Part shown: positions 8,902-16,894 of the stretch, piece by piece | How positions within the stretch are numbered: the first letter of the stretch is position 1 | Layout of the letters: each line of letters begins with the position of its first letter | Source of the DNA: Rhodospirillaceae bacterium | GTDB taxonomy: Bacteria; Pseudomonadota; Alphaproteobacteria; Dongiales; Dongiaceae | Length of the DNA: 64,000 nucleotides | Assembly: GCA_008012315.1 (NCBI GenBank) | Contig: SSEL01000014.1 | Location: forward strand, 62,001 to 126,000 | Reading direction: 5' to 3' | Position numbers and translations under genes: made by a program | Notes under the pieces: generated by a model | The model's input: only the letters and a program-made list of their open reading frames with translations | Database searches by the model: none | Told to the model about the DNA's origin: nothing

Positions 8902-9798
8902 TTAAATCGTCCTCTTGTAGCCCCGCATGACATCATCAAAGAAGTCGTACCATAGAACTTGCTGATAATTGACCGCACAGCCGAACGAGGCACCGAGTTC
9001 ATGGGCGAGAGCCATGTTCGATTTCACCTTATCGATCTCGTTCGTATTTTTAATCTCAAGCTGAAAAAGGTTGATTTCAGGCTTCGTGTGCTCTGGGAAA
9101 GGCTTGATTTCTTCTCGCGCCTTGGAAGGTCTGTTCTCCAGCATCTCTCCATTGAGTCCGGGAAAGTCATAGCTGGAATTTCCAATCAAGATCGTGTTCG
9201 GCAGGGCCTGTCGCACTTTCAAAATCGATTCCCTGAGGGCCGCCAACATTTCCTCACGGACTTCGGCATCCGGATGCGCTGCGCGATAGATGGTGCATTG
9301 ATCCAGCAACAGGCCATCATAGGGGTAAGACTCCATGACGATCTGGCAGGCTTCAACCAAGGCCGATTGAAAACTCGGCTTGCGGGGATCAAAGATATAC
9401 CGCCGCTTGCTGGCCGGGCCCGTTGCTGAGAGAACGCCATCCGGCCGGACGCACCAAGCATCCTTCAGCTTCGACATGTGAGCGTGGCCGGGGCCGGGCA
9501 CGGTCGTCTGGTCAATGACGTCATGATAACCCAGCATGATGATATCCGGGTTGATCGACTTGATCGTGTCGCGCCACTTGTTCGACAGCTTATCTGTGGC
9601 CTGGGAGACAAGTGTCAGTGGATAGCGGGCGATCGTTTTCTCCTGCCCAGCCTGCGCGGGAATTTTCGGCGTGATGTAAGCGACGCAATAGAGCGGAGGA
9701 ACCTGGAAGTCTGAGCCGCTGAGAACCTGTGCGAAGGCACGTGGCGCCAGAAGGCTGCCTGTCGCTGCGAGGAGTGCTGTCCGTCGACTGATCAACAT
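8902..9798 (-). CDS. Secreted TIM-barrel glycosidase-like protein
   Basis: The product has 298 residues. The N-terminus MLISRRTALLAATGSLLAPRAFA looks like a signal peptide with a short Arg-Arg pair, so Tat export is possible, with cleavage after AFA. The YPYDGLLLDQCTIY segment near residue 160 resembles the strand carrying an acid residue in GH114-like and related putative glycoside hydrolase barrels. The later FQLEIKNTNEID and GCAVNYQQ parts also fit barrel strands. A periplasmic role in trimming or releasing the polysaccharide made next door is possible. I cannot name a substrate, and the family assignment is tentative. Confidence 0.6.
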   Translation of the reverse strand: MLISRRTALLAATGSLLAPRAFAQVLSGSDFQVPPLYCVAYITPKIPAQAGQEKTIARYPLTLVSQATDKLSNKWRDTIKSINPDIIMLGYHDVIDQTTVPGPGHAHMSKLKDAWCVRPDGVLSATGPASKRRYIFDPRKPSFQSALVEACQIVMESYPYDGLLLDQCTIYRAAHPDAEVREEMLAALRESILKVRQALPNTILIGNSSYDFPGLNGEMLENRPSKAREEIKPFPEHTKPEINLFQLEIKNTNEIDKVKSNMALAHELGASFGCAVNYQQVLWYDFFDDVMRGYKRTI

Positions 9799-10185
9799 GA
9801 CGAACCTTTCTCAAAGCCTAGGGGGTTTCGGTGGCATCGTCGGCAGCCGCGGCAACATCGACCATCGCCGGCGAGCGATCGCGACGCGCTCAGCATTAAT
9901 AAAGGAAACAACGCTCTCGTTGCACTGTCGATCACGGTTGCTCGCGCTTTCGTGATCTCTCATCGCTCGCGAAATCGTGCTGCCGCACGGGAAATTCCAA
10001 GACCTTACATGCAAATGTAAATGATGCTGCCGTTTTTGAAATCAAAGCCTAGATGGTCCGGAAATGTGTATAACTGAATATAATATGATGCATCCAAGAT
10101 CAGGCTTGCTGCTAAGGATGTCTTCGCTAAAATCGCCGTCGCCTTGGGGGCGATGCATCGGCTGTTCACCGCGGAATGAGTCGTG
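9799..10185. other. Intergenic region, divergent promoters
   Basis: This 387-bp stretch separates the glycosidase-like gene from the methyltransferase. No coding sequence is convincing. It holds a perfect 6-bp-arm palindrome, TTACAT-GCAA-ATGTAA (10005-10020), and an AT-rich part with a TATAAT box (10079-10084) lacking a clear -35 box at the proper distance. It probably carries promoters for both directions. Confidence 0.5.
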
Positions 10186-10920
10186 ATGCGCGAAAATAGC
10201 AAATTGGTTAGATGGCTGGATCATGTCCTATATCCGGGCGTTCCAGACAACTGGGATGATCGTATCTTTCGTGAACAGATCATCAACGAGCTTCGCCCAA
10301 CTGATCGCATCCTCGATTTGGGCGCCGGTGCCGGGATCGTCGAGGAGATGCGATTTCGCGGCTTGGCGAGGCAGGTTTGCGGGATCGATCCAGACCCTCG
10401 TGTTCTTGAGAACCCGCATCTTGATGAAGCTAAAATCGCGACTGGGCACAGCATACCCTATCCCGACGATTATTTCGATCTGGTCTTTGCCGACAATGTC
10501 GCAGAACATCTGGATAGCCCAAAAGAGGTGTTGCGCGAAGTGCATCGCATCTTGAAGCCAAACGGAAAGTTCCTGTTCAAGACGCCGAACCGCACGCATT
10601 ACGTCACGATGCTGGCGCGCCTTACGCCGCTGGAGTTTCACCAGTTCTTCAACCGGCTGCGCGGGCGCGAGAGTATCGATACGTTCCCGACATGCTATTT
10701 GTTGAACAGCCCGTCACAAATTCGTCAACTGGCGAGTCAGATCGGCTTTGAGATCGACACGATCAAGCTTGTCGAAGGGCGGCCCGAATATTTGCGGCTG
10801 TTTCTTCCCGCCTATGTCTTCGGCTGGATCTATGAGCGCATGGTCAATTCGGCGGAGATTTTCAGCTTCCTGCGCGTTCTGTTGATCGCCACTCTCGTCA
10901 AGAAATCACCACAGTTATAG
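10186..10920 (+). CDS. Class I SAM-dependent methyltransferase
   Basis: The product has 244 residues from the ATG at 10186; a GTG one codon earlier is less likely, because GGAA sits 9 nt before the ATG. SAM-binding motif I is ILDLGAGAGIVEE, followed by GIDPDPRVLENP and the motif DDYFDLVFADNVAEHLDSPKEVL, typical of Methyltransf_11/25 proteins in polysaccharide loci. It probably methylates a sugar or a lipid-linked intermediate in the cytoplasm. It is followed 46 nt later by the flippase gene on the same strand. Confidence 0.85.
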   Translation: MRENSKLVRWLDHVLYPGVPDNWDDRIFREQIINELRPTDRILDLGAGAGIVEEMRFRGLARQVCGIDPDPRVLENPHLDEAKIATGHSIPYPDDYFDLVFADNVAEHLDSPKEVLREVHRILKPNGKFLFKTPNRTHYVTMLARLTPLEFHQFFNRLRGRESIDTFPTCYLLNSPSQIRQLASQIGFEIDTIKLVEGRPEYLRLFLPAYVFGWIYERMVNSAEIFSFLRVLLIATLVKKSPQL

Positions 10921-10966
10921 CGTTAAGATAAAGCATCAAATTCCGGCCCATTGGTGGAAAGCAAGA

Positions 10967-12256
10967 ATGGCAAGTCTAAAACGAAATGTTGGCTGGACAT
11001 TGGCTGGCAATGTCTTTTACTCGGGCTGCCAATGGGCTATCCTCATGGTGCTTGCCAAGCTTTCCTCCGCCAGTACGGTCGGCTTGTTCTCTCTTGCATT
11101 GGCGGTAACAAGCCCGGTCCTGTCGCTCTCCAATTGCCAACTTCGCACCATCCAGGCGGCAGATGCGCGAGGCCGTTTCTCCTTTCCGATCTATTTCGGC
11201 TTTCGGCTTATCTGTACCAGCTTGGCCTTGGTCGCCATCGCCGTCATTGCCTTCTATACGCGGAACGATGAGCTGGGGATGGCAGTGATTTTCGCCGTCG
11301 GGCTGTTCAAGGCCGCCGAATCGATTTCCGACATCGTCTATGGATTTTTGCAGAAGCATGAACACATGCGGATCATCTCGCAATCCATGATGATCAAAGG
11401 AACCCTGGCGATCTGCGGCATTGCTGCCGGACAGTTGATCTTCAATTCCCTCCTCGCTGGCGCATTGCTGATCTTCGCCGGTTGGACGCTTCTGCTGCTG
11501 ATTTATGATTTGCCGCAGGCCAGGAAGCTGGTTGCACGGGAAGGGCTGTCCTTGCGAGAGGGATTGATGCCGCACTTCTCGACCGACCAGTTTCGCCAGG
11601 TTTTTACCTTGGCGATTCCCATGGCACTGGTGCTTATGGCCAATACCCTGGCTGTCAACACGCCGCGTTATGCCCTGGCTCATTGGGCAGGTGATGCCGA
11701 ACTGGGATATTTTGCCAGCATCGCGTATCTGATTGTCGCGCTCAATCTGGTGACCACGGCAATCAATAATACCATTCTGCCGCGCTTCGCCGTTTATCAC
11801 ATGACCGATACGAAGAAGTTCATCCGGCTGATGACAGTCGGACTGGCCTTCATCTGGGGGATCGGCCTGCTGGCGGTTCTGGTGACGATCTTCGCCGGGC
11901 CGTTGATCTTGCGGCTTCTCTATACGCCGGCCTATAGCGGCTACGCGCCGCTACTGGTTTTGATGATGATCGTCGGCTGCATGCTGAATTCCTCGGCGCT
12001 TTTCGGTACCGCCGTCACGGCCGCCCAAAGCTACTGGCCGCAGACGCTGAATGCGCTGCTGTTCCTAGTGGTGGCCGCAGGCGCCTCAGTCATCCTGGTG
12101 CCGAGAAGCGGTGCCTATGGTGCGGCGGAGGCACTCCTGCTGGCCTCGGCAGTGCAAATGTTGGCCTTTGCTATGACAACGATAAAGATGTGTCGGCGGA
12201 TGCCGGCAAATGGCCAATCATCGAAGGAACCGGTTTCGGAACCGGCTGCGCAGTGA
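10967..12256 (+). CDS. Polysaccharide flippase, Wzx/MVF type
   Basis: The product has 429 residues and is hydrophobic throughout, with about 12 predicted membrane segments. It begins with the flippase-like MASLKRNVGWTLAGNVFYSGCQWAIL. Such proteins move polyprenyl-linked oligosaccharide units across the inner membrane before polymerisation. The polymerase gene is two genes away on the opposite strand. Its last 86 bp overlap the 3' end of the convergent asparagine-synthase gene, an unusually long tail-to-tail overlap; both reading frames look intact there. Confidence 0.88.
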   Translation: MASLKRNVGWTLAGNVFYSGCQWAILMVLAKLSSASTVGLFSLALAVTSPVLSLSNCQLRTIQAADARGRFSFPIYFGFRLICTSLALVAIAVIAFYTRNDELGMAVIFAVGLFKAAESISDIVYGFLQKHEHMRIISQSMMIKGTLAICGIAAGQLIFNSLLAGALLIFAGWTLLLLIYDLPQARKLVAREGLSLREGLMPHFSTDQFRQVFTLAIPMALVLMANTLAVNTPRYALAHWAGDAELGYFASIAYLIVALNLVTTAINNTILPRFAVYHMTDTKKFIRLMTVGLAFIWGIGLLAVLVTIFAGPLILRLLYTPAYSGYAPLLVLMMIVGCMLNSSALFGTAVTAAQSYWPQTLNALLFLVVAAGASVILVPRSGAYGAAEALLLASAVQMLAFAMTTIKMCRRMPANGQSSKEPVSEPAAQ

Positions 12257-14165
12257 TCCAGGCTTGCAACATCAGAACCTGCCAGAGTTGCTGATGCCAG
12301 TTCGCCGCGCCATTGCGATGTTCCTGCCATAGCTGGCGGACAACCTTGACGTCCAACAGCCCCGTGGATTTGAGCGCGGAATCCGAGAGGAGATCGCCTG
12401 CCCAATCGCGAAGGCCATTCTGCAGCCATTCCGCGATCGGCACGCCAAATCCCACCTTCGGCCTTTCGGTAATATGGCGCGGCACATATTTCTCCAGCAG
12501 GCGCCGCAGGATGATCTTGCCCTCCGATGCGCCGGCCTTCATTTCCAGGGGTAGGCGCCAGCCGAATTCAATGATCCGGTGATCGAGCAGCGGCTCGCGG
12601 GCTTCAAGGCTGACCGACATGCTGGCGCGATCAAGCTTGGTCAGCACATCATCGGGCAAGTAGTGGGTCAGATCATCGAGCATCATGAGATGATCCAGCG
12701 GCATTTGATGAAGGCCCGGTTGGTTCAAGCGGACCCAATCGGCATTTCCTCTTGTCGTGCCGCCGAGCCCGCGCCACTGATCGATATAGCTTCGGTAAAA
12801 GGCAAAAGCGTCCTTCTCCCGCAAAGGCGCCAGCCGGGACGCCATTTTCAGCAGCGAAACCGGTTTGGCGGCGGCGCCGGCGGGGAGCAGGGATGCGGCA
12901 TATCTGGCGGCACGCGACATGCTGGCGCAGAGGGGTGAGCGAATATCCGGATGGAGCAGGCCCAGGCGAGACCAGCTCGATTTGGATCGCCGATAGCGCT
13001 CATAGCCGCTGAAGATCTCATCGCCGCCGTCACCTGAGAGCGAGACGGTGACGTCCTGCCTGGCCAGGCGACTCACCAGGAAGGTTGGAATTTGCGATGA
13101 ATCGGCAAAGGGCTCATCGAAGATGTCGGGCAGGGACGGAATGACCGACAAAGCATCCTGCGCCCGCAATATCAGTTCGGTATGCTGTGTGCCCAGATGT
13201 CCGGCGACGATTGCTGCATGATGTGCTTCGTTGTATTTTTCTTCATCAAAGCCGATGGAGAAAGTACGGATCGGCGACGAGCTGAGTTTTTGCATGATGG
13301 AGACGACGCTCGACGAATCGATGCCACCCGACAGGAAGGCGCCGATCGGCACATCGGCAACCATGCGCAGCTGAATCGCGTCATGCAACAGGCCATCCAG
13401 CTCCTCAATTGCCGATGCAAGATCACCGGTGAAGGGATTTCGCTTGCCGGCGATTGCCGTATCCGCCGCGGACCAATAGGGCCGCACGATCGGTGCAATA
13501 TGCTTTTCGGCATCCGCTCCGGTCAGCTGCGCGATATGGCCGGGTGCCAATTTGTGGAAGGTGGTGTAGATCGACCGGGGGGCAGGGATGAAACCGCCAC
13601 GCAGATAATCCGACACGGCCTGCTGATCGATCGTCGCGCTGAAGCCCGGCAACGCCTGCAGGGCTTTCAGCTCCGATCCAAAGAGGAAGGTATTGCCGGT
13701 CCAGCCGTAATAGAGCGGCTTGACGCCAATCCGGTCCCGCGCCAGGAACAGCTTGCGCTCATGACTATCCCAGAGCGCAAGGGCGAACATGCCGATCGTC
13801 GCCTTGATCGCCCGTTCGACGCCCCAGGCTTCAATAGCAGCCAGCAGAACTTCGGTGTCGGAATGGCCCTGCCAGGTATGTGCGTGATCACCCAGCTGCG
13901 CGCGGATATGGCGGAAATTATAGATTTCCCCGTTAAAGACGATGACATACCGGCCGCTATGCGAGGTCATGGGCTGGCGGCCGCCGGGTGACAGGTCGAG
14001 AATGGCCAGCCGGCGAAAGGACAGGCCAATCCCGGCATTGGGGTCATACCAGACCTGGCCGTCATCGGGCCCACGGTGTCTGATTGCATCGCCCATGCGA
14101 CGCAACGGTCCGGTCCAATTGTCCGGTGAGCGGTCTGACTGGAGAATTCCGGCAAAGCCACACAT
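12171..14165 (-). CDS. Asparagine synthase-like amidotransferase (glutamine-hydrolysing)
   Basis: The product has 664 residues. The N-terminal class II glutaminase has nucleophile Cys2 (MCGFAGI), RHRGPDD (30-36) and FNGEIYNF (77-84). The C-terminal synthetase has the PP-loop SGGIDSS (279-285) and LSGDGGDEIFSGYERY. In polysaccharide loci, including exosortase-linked ones, such proteins are thought to amidate a sugar acid rather than make asparagine. The ManNAc uronate made by WecB/WecC in this locus would be a candidate acceptor (inference). It is last in the long minus-strand operon, 17 nt after the polymerase gene. Confidence 0.9.
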   Translation of the reverse strand: MCGFAGILQSDRSPDNWTGPLRRMGDAIRHRGPDDGQVWYDPNAGIGLSFRRLAILDLSPGGRQPMTSHSGRYVIVFNGEIYNFRHIRAQLGDHAHTWQGHSDTEVLLAAIEAWGVERAIKATIGMFALALWDSHERKLFLARDRIGVKPLYYGWTGNTFLFGSELKALQALPGFSATIDQQAVSDYLRGGFIPAPRSIYTTFHKLAPGHIAQLTGADAEKHIAPIVRPYWSAADTAIAGKRNPFTGDLASAIEELDGLLHDAIQLRMVADVPIGAFLSGGIDSSSVVSIMQKLSSSPIRTFSIGFDEEKYNEAHHAAIVAGHLGTQHTELILRAQDALSVIPSLPDIFDEPFADSSQIPTFLVSRLARQDVTVSLSGDGGDEIFSGYERYRRSKSSWSRLGLLHPDIRSPLCASMSRAARYAASLLPAGAAAKPVSLLKMASRLAPLREKDAFAFYRSYIDQWRGLGGTTRGNADWVRLNQPGLHQMPLDHLMMLDDLTHYLPDDVLTKLDRASMSVSLEAREPLLDHRIIEFGWRLPLEMKAGASEGKIILRRLLEKYVPRHITERPKVGFGVPIAEWLQNGLRDWAGDLLSDSALKSTGLLDVKVVRQLWQEHRNGAANWHQQLWQVLMLQAWITAQPVPKPVPSMIGHLPASADTSLSLS

Positions 14166-14182
14166 AAATCTATCCGTTCATT

Positions 14183-15703
14183 CTACTGGGGATGAGGTGT
14201 TGATTTCACTTGTGGCACCCAGTTCGCCAGGATGCCGGTGCGTCGCATCGCCTTTAAGACCAGGGTCCAAAGCAGGATGATGATGAGGCAGAACACAAAT
14301 GGTTTGGTGAAGTTGGAGATGTCGTCACGTACCGTCCGACAGAAGTGGAACATCCCAACAGAGAGGAGCAACAGCAACCAGGGGCGATGTCGCAGATTCA
14401 GACCGTCCAACCGAGAAAAGGCGAAGCCGAATAAAATAAAAGCGACGAAGACCCCGGCCACGCCAAAATTTACATAAGCCTCGCCGATTGACGAAGACCC
14501 CGTGCCGGCGCCCATGAAGAACTGGTCTGGTGCGATGCGATAGGTCAGCCAGTCATTAAGCGGCAATAGCCTGGCAGGATCTCCACCCGGCCGGGTTTTG
14601 AGGCGATTGATGAGCTCGCGCGGGCTTTCGGAATGTTTCATTCCGATATTCGGGAAGGCTTGGAGCACGGCATCGATATAACTTTCACCATACCGATATG
14701 GGTCGCGCCGCGGCACCAGATCCAGCATTGAGGCAAGGATACCATTGGTCTGGCCCATTGAAACAAGCCCGCCGCGCCAATCGCTCTGATCTGCGGCCTC
14801 ACTTAATTGCTGTTGGTCAAGTGCGCCATAGGGGCCGGTCTGACGCAGGGCGCCGATGATGGGAATGGCAATCATCACGGCGATGACCATCCCGATCGCC
14901 AAAACATTTGGAATACGGCGGCCGGTTTTGACCCATAGGATGGCGCCGATCATCACGGGATAAAGAGCGCTGGTGCGATATCCGGACAGCACAAGAATCG
15001 CAAAGCCAATCAACCCGATGCTATACGCAACCAGACGCTGGGTCGGCCGGTTCGCGCCAACGACGAGTGCGATCAGGGCGGAGGGGAACACCATCAGCAT
15101 CGCCCCGAAGCCACGGACATCGTCTTTGGATTGGAAGAGGTCAAGGCGCGAATAAGTCAGCAAATTGCCGAGAGATTGAATGGCCAGGGCGAGGAAAACG
15201 AATGATGCGAGCAACAGGCCAAAGCCATAGAAAAATTCCAGATCCAATGTCGCGCGCACCGTCTGCACCGGTACGACACGTCGCTCAATCCTGAAACCGG
15301 CAGCGTAACCGATGCCAAAAGCGCCCAATGCATAGATCGTGTACCAGCTTGCCAGGCGGATGCCTTGTTCGGTCAATTGAAGAGAGACATCCTCTGGGAG
15401 CAAAATACCGACGGCGATTGCTACCACGGATCCAAGGTGAAACAAGACAAGCGCGATCACATAGGCAAGCCCGAAGCAATAAAGGGACTTATGGGTGGCA
15501 AGCAGGAAGCCGGCAAAGGTAATGATCCAGACCAGCAGGCAGATGCTGACCGTCTGCGACCAGATGCTATCTGTATATTGTGGCCCAAGAATGTCGAGCA
15601 GCGCGAGCGCGAGCAGACCGAAGCTGACAGCCATCAGGATCAGCCGCGCCACCGGATATTGCGGCAATGGAACCAGTATCTGTCTATCCGTGGCGAATGA
15701 CAT
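14183..15703 (-). CDS. O-antigen/exopolysaccharide polymerase-like membrane protein (Wzy)
   Basis: The product has 506 residues with about 12 hydrophobic segments and a large periplasmic loop in the second half, roughly residues 265-410, the architecture of oligosaccharide repeat-unit polymerases. The C-terminal part has GTGSSSIGEAYVNFG, resembling the conserved region of O-antigen polymerases near the last helices. Wzy-type proteins join lipid-linked repeat units on the periplasmic face. The sequence diverges fast in this family, so the call rests on topology and on its place between flippase-side and glycosyltransferase genes. Confidence 0.75.
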   Translation of the reverse strand: MSFATDRQILVPLPQYPVARLILMAVSFGLLALALLDILGPQYTDSIWSQTVSICLLVWIITFAGFLLATHKSLYCFGLAYVIALVLFHLGSVVAIAVGILLPEDVSLQLTEQGIRLASWYTIYALGAFGIGYAAGFRIERRVVPVQTVRATLDLEFFYGFGLLLASFVFLALAIQSLGNLLTYSRLDLFQSKDDVRGFGAMLMVFPSALIALVVGANRPTQRLVAYSIGLIGFAILVLSGYRTSALYPVMIGAILWVKTGRRIPNVLAIGMVIAVMIAIPIIGALRQTGPYGALDQQQLSEAADQSDWRGGLVSMGQTNGILASMLDLVPRRDPYRYGESYIDAVLQAFPNIGMKHSESPRELINRLKTRPGGDPARLLPLNDWLTYRIAPDQFFMGAGTGSSSIGEAYVNFGVAGVFVAFILFGFAFSRLDGLNLRHRPWLLLLLSVGMFHFCRTVRDDISNFTKPFVFCLIIILLWTLVLKAMRRTGILANWVPQVKSTPHPQ

Positions 15704-15715
15704 CTCCGGTAACTT

Positions 15716-16894
15716 TCAAGGTGCCGTTAACTGAAGGCCATTGGGATCTTTTCGCCCAGCAACCAGGCCACGATAAAGCTCGGCATAACGCTCGACGAGC
15801 TTTTCGATGCTGTATGTCGAGACGACCTTGCGTCCTGCCGAAACCTGCTGCATCGCACGGTTCCGATTGCGGAGGAGCGTTTCGATGGCATCACTCAGTT
15901 GAAGCGGAGATGCCGGATCGAAAAAAGTACAGCAATCCTCGCTCAACACGCTGCGGGTTGCCGCGATATCCGAGGCAATGCAAGGCAGCCCGATTGCCAA
16001 CCCTTCCAGAAGCACATTTGGCATCCCCTCCCACCAGGAGGGCAGGACCAGGATATCGGATTGCTGCATCAATGCATATACGTCGTGACGATAGCCGCAG
16101 AAATCGACCTTATCCGCGAGGTGCAGGTCGTCGGCAAGTTTACGAAGGGCCCCTTCGTCTTCGCCGACACCACAGATGGTCTGCCGCCAGTTCAGTTCGG
16201 GCGGCAGCATGGCAAGCGCGCGAAGGAGGCAATCGATGTTTTTCTGCTTGGTCAGTCGGCCGACGAACAGCAATTTTGTCGGCACGCCTTCTTCTATAGA
16301 GAGGCTCGTCTTCGTGAATGACGGGTCGACCATGACGGCATTCGGGATGGTCACGCCGGACTTGGCGCGAAACAAGGCCCGGTAAGCTGAAATAGATTGT
16401 GCAATGGGGTTATTGGAGATGATCTGTTGCGAACATAGGCTTGCGACTGCGTATTCCGGGAAGGACAATGGGCGATGGAACCGCATGGCATTGCGATACG
16501 AGTAGATGCAGGGAACGCCGCGCCGCTTGGCCGCGATCATTGCAGGAATGGTCATTGATGCCGGCAGCCAGGCGTGAATGACGTCCGGCTGGAAATCGCT
16601 GATGGCTTCCATCAAGGCGTTGTAGATGGACAGGTCGAATTTGCCCTTCTTCCTGGCCCGATAGATGGGGACATTGAGGGTACCGGTATCGCCGGGCTCA
16701 ACGCAGAAGATGGCGGATTGCACCGCCGCACTGTGGGATGCGCCGGCGAGCAGTTTCAATTGCCGCTCCGCACCGCCACCGTGAAGCGCATGAATGCAAT
16801 GTAATACCCGCAATGGATCACCGTCCCGCATGCTGGTGGAGCACTGCCGGTCTATCAGCGTGACAGGGTCAAGATCGTGCACGGGATGCGACAT
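15716..16894 (-). CDS. Glycosyltransferase family 4
   Basis: The product has 392 residues with GT-B fold landmarks: the N-terminal HCIHALHGGGAERQL acceptor-side loop, LLFVGRLTKQKNIDCLLRA at the start of the donor domain, and SWWEGMPNVLLEGLAIGLP, the EX7E-type motif. It transfers a nucleotide-activated sugar with retention in the cytoplasm. The ATG at 16894 is preceded by AAGGTGA at 6 nt and overlaps the previous gene by 26 bp. A later Met (16831) is possible but has a weaker site. Confidence 0.9.
   Translation of the reverse strand: MSHPVHDLDPVTLIDRQCSTSMRDGDPLRVLHCIHALHGGGAERQLKLLAGASHSAAVQSAIFCVEPGDTGTLNVPIYRARKKGKFDLSIYNALMEAISDFQPDVIHAWLPASMTIPAMIAAKRRGVPCIYSYRNAMRFHRPLSFPEYAVASLCSQQIISNNPIAQSISAYRALFRAKSGVTIPNAVMVDPSFTKTSLSIEEGVPTKLLFVGRLTKQKNIDCLLRALAMLPPELNWRQTICGVGEDEGALRKLADDLHLADKVDFCGYRHDVYALMQQSDILVLPSWWEGMPNVLLEGLAIGLPCIASDIAATRSVLSEDCCTFFDPASPLQLSDAIETLLRNRNRAMQQVSAGRKVVSTYSIEKLVERYAELYRGLVAGRKDPNGLQLTAP

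Noticed and set aside
10079-10084. TATAAT as a full sigma-70 promoter for the methyltransferase gene
   Set aside because: No acceptable -35 box at 16 to 18 nt; listed only as part of the intergenic region.
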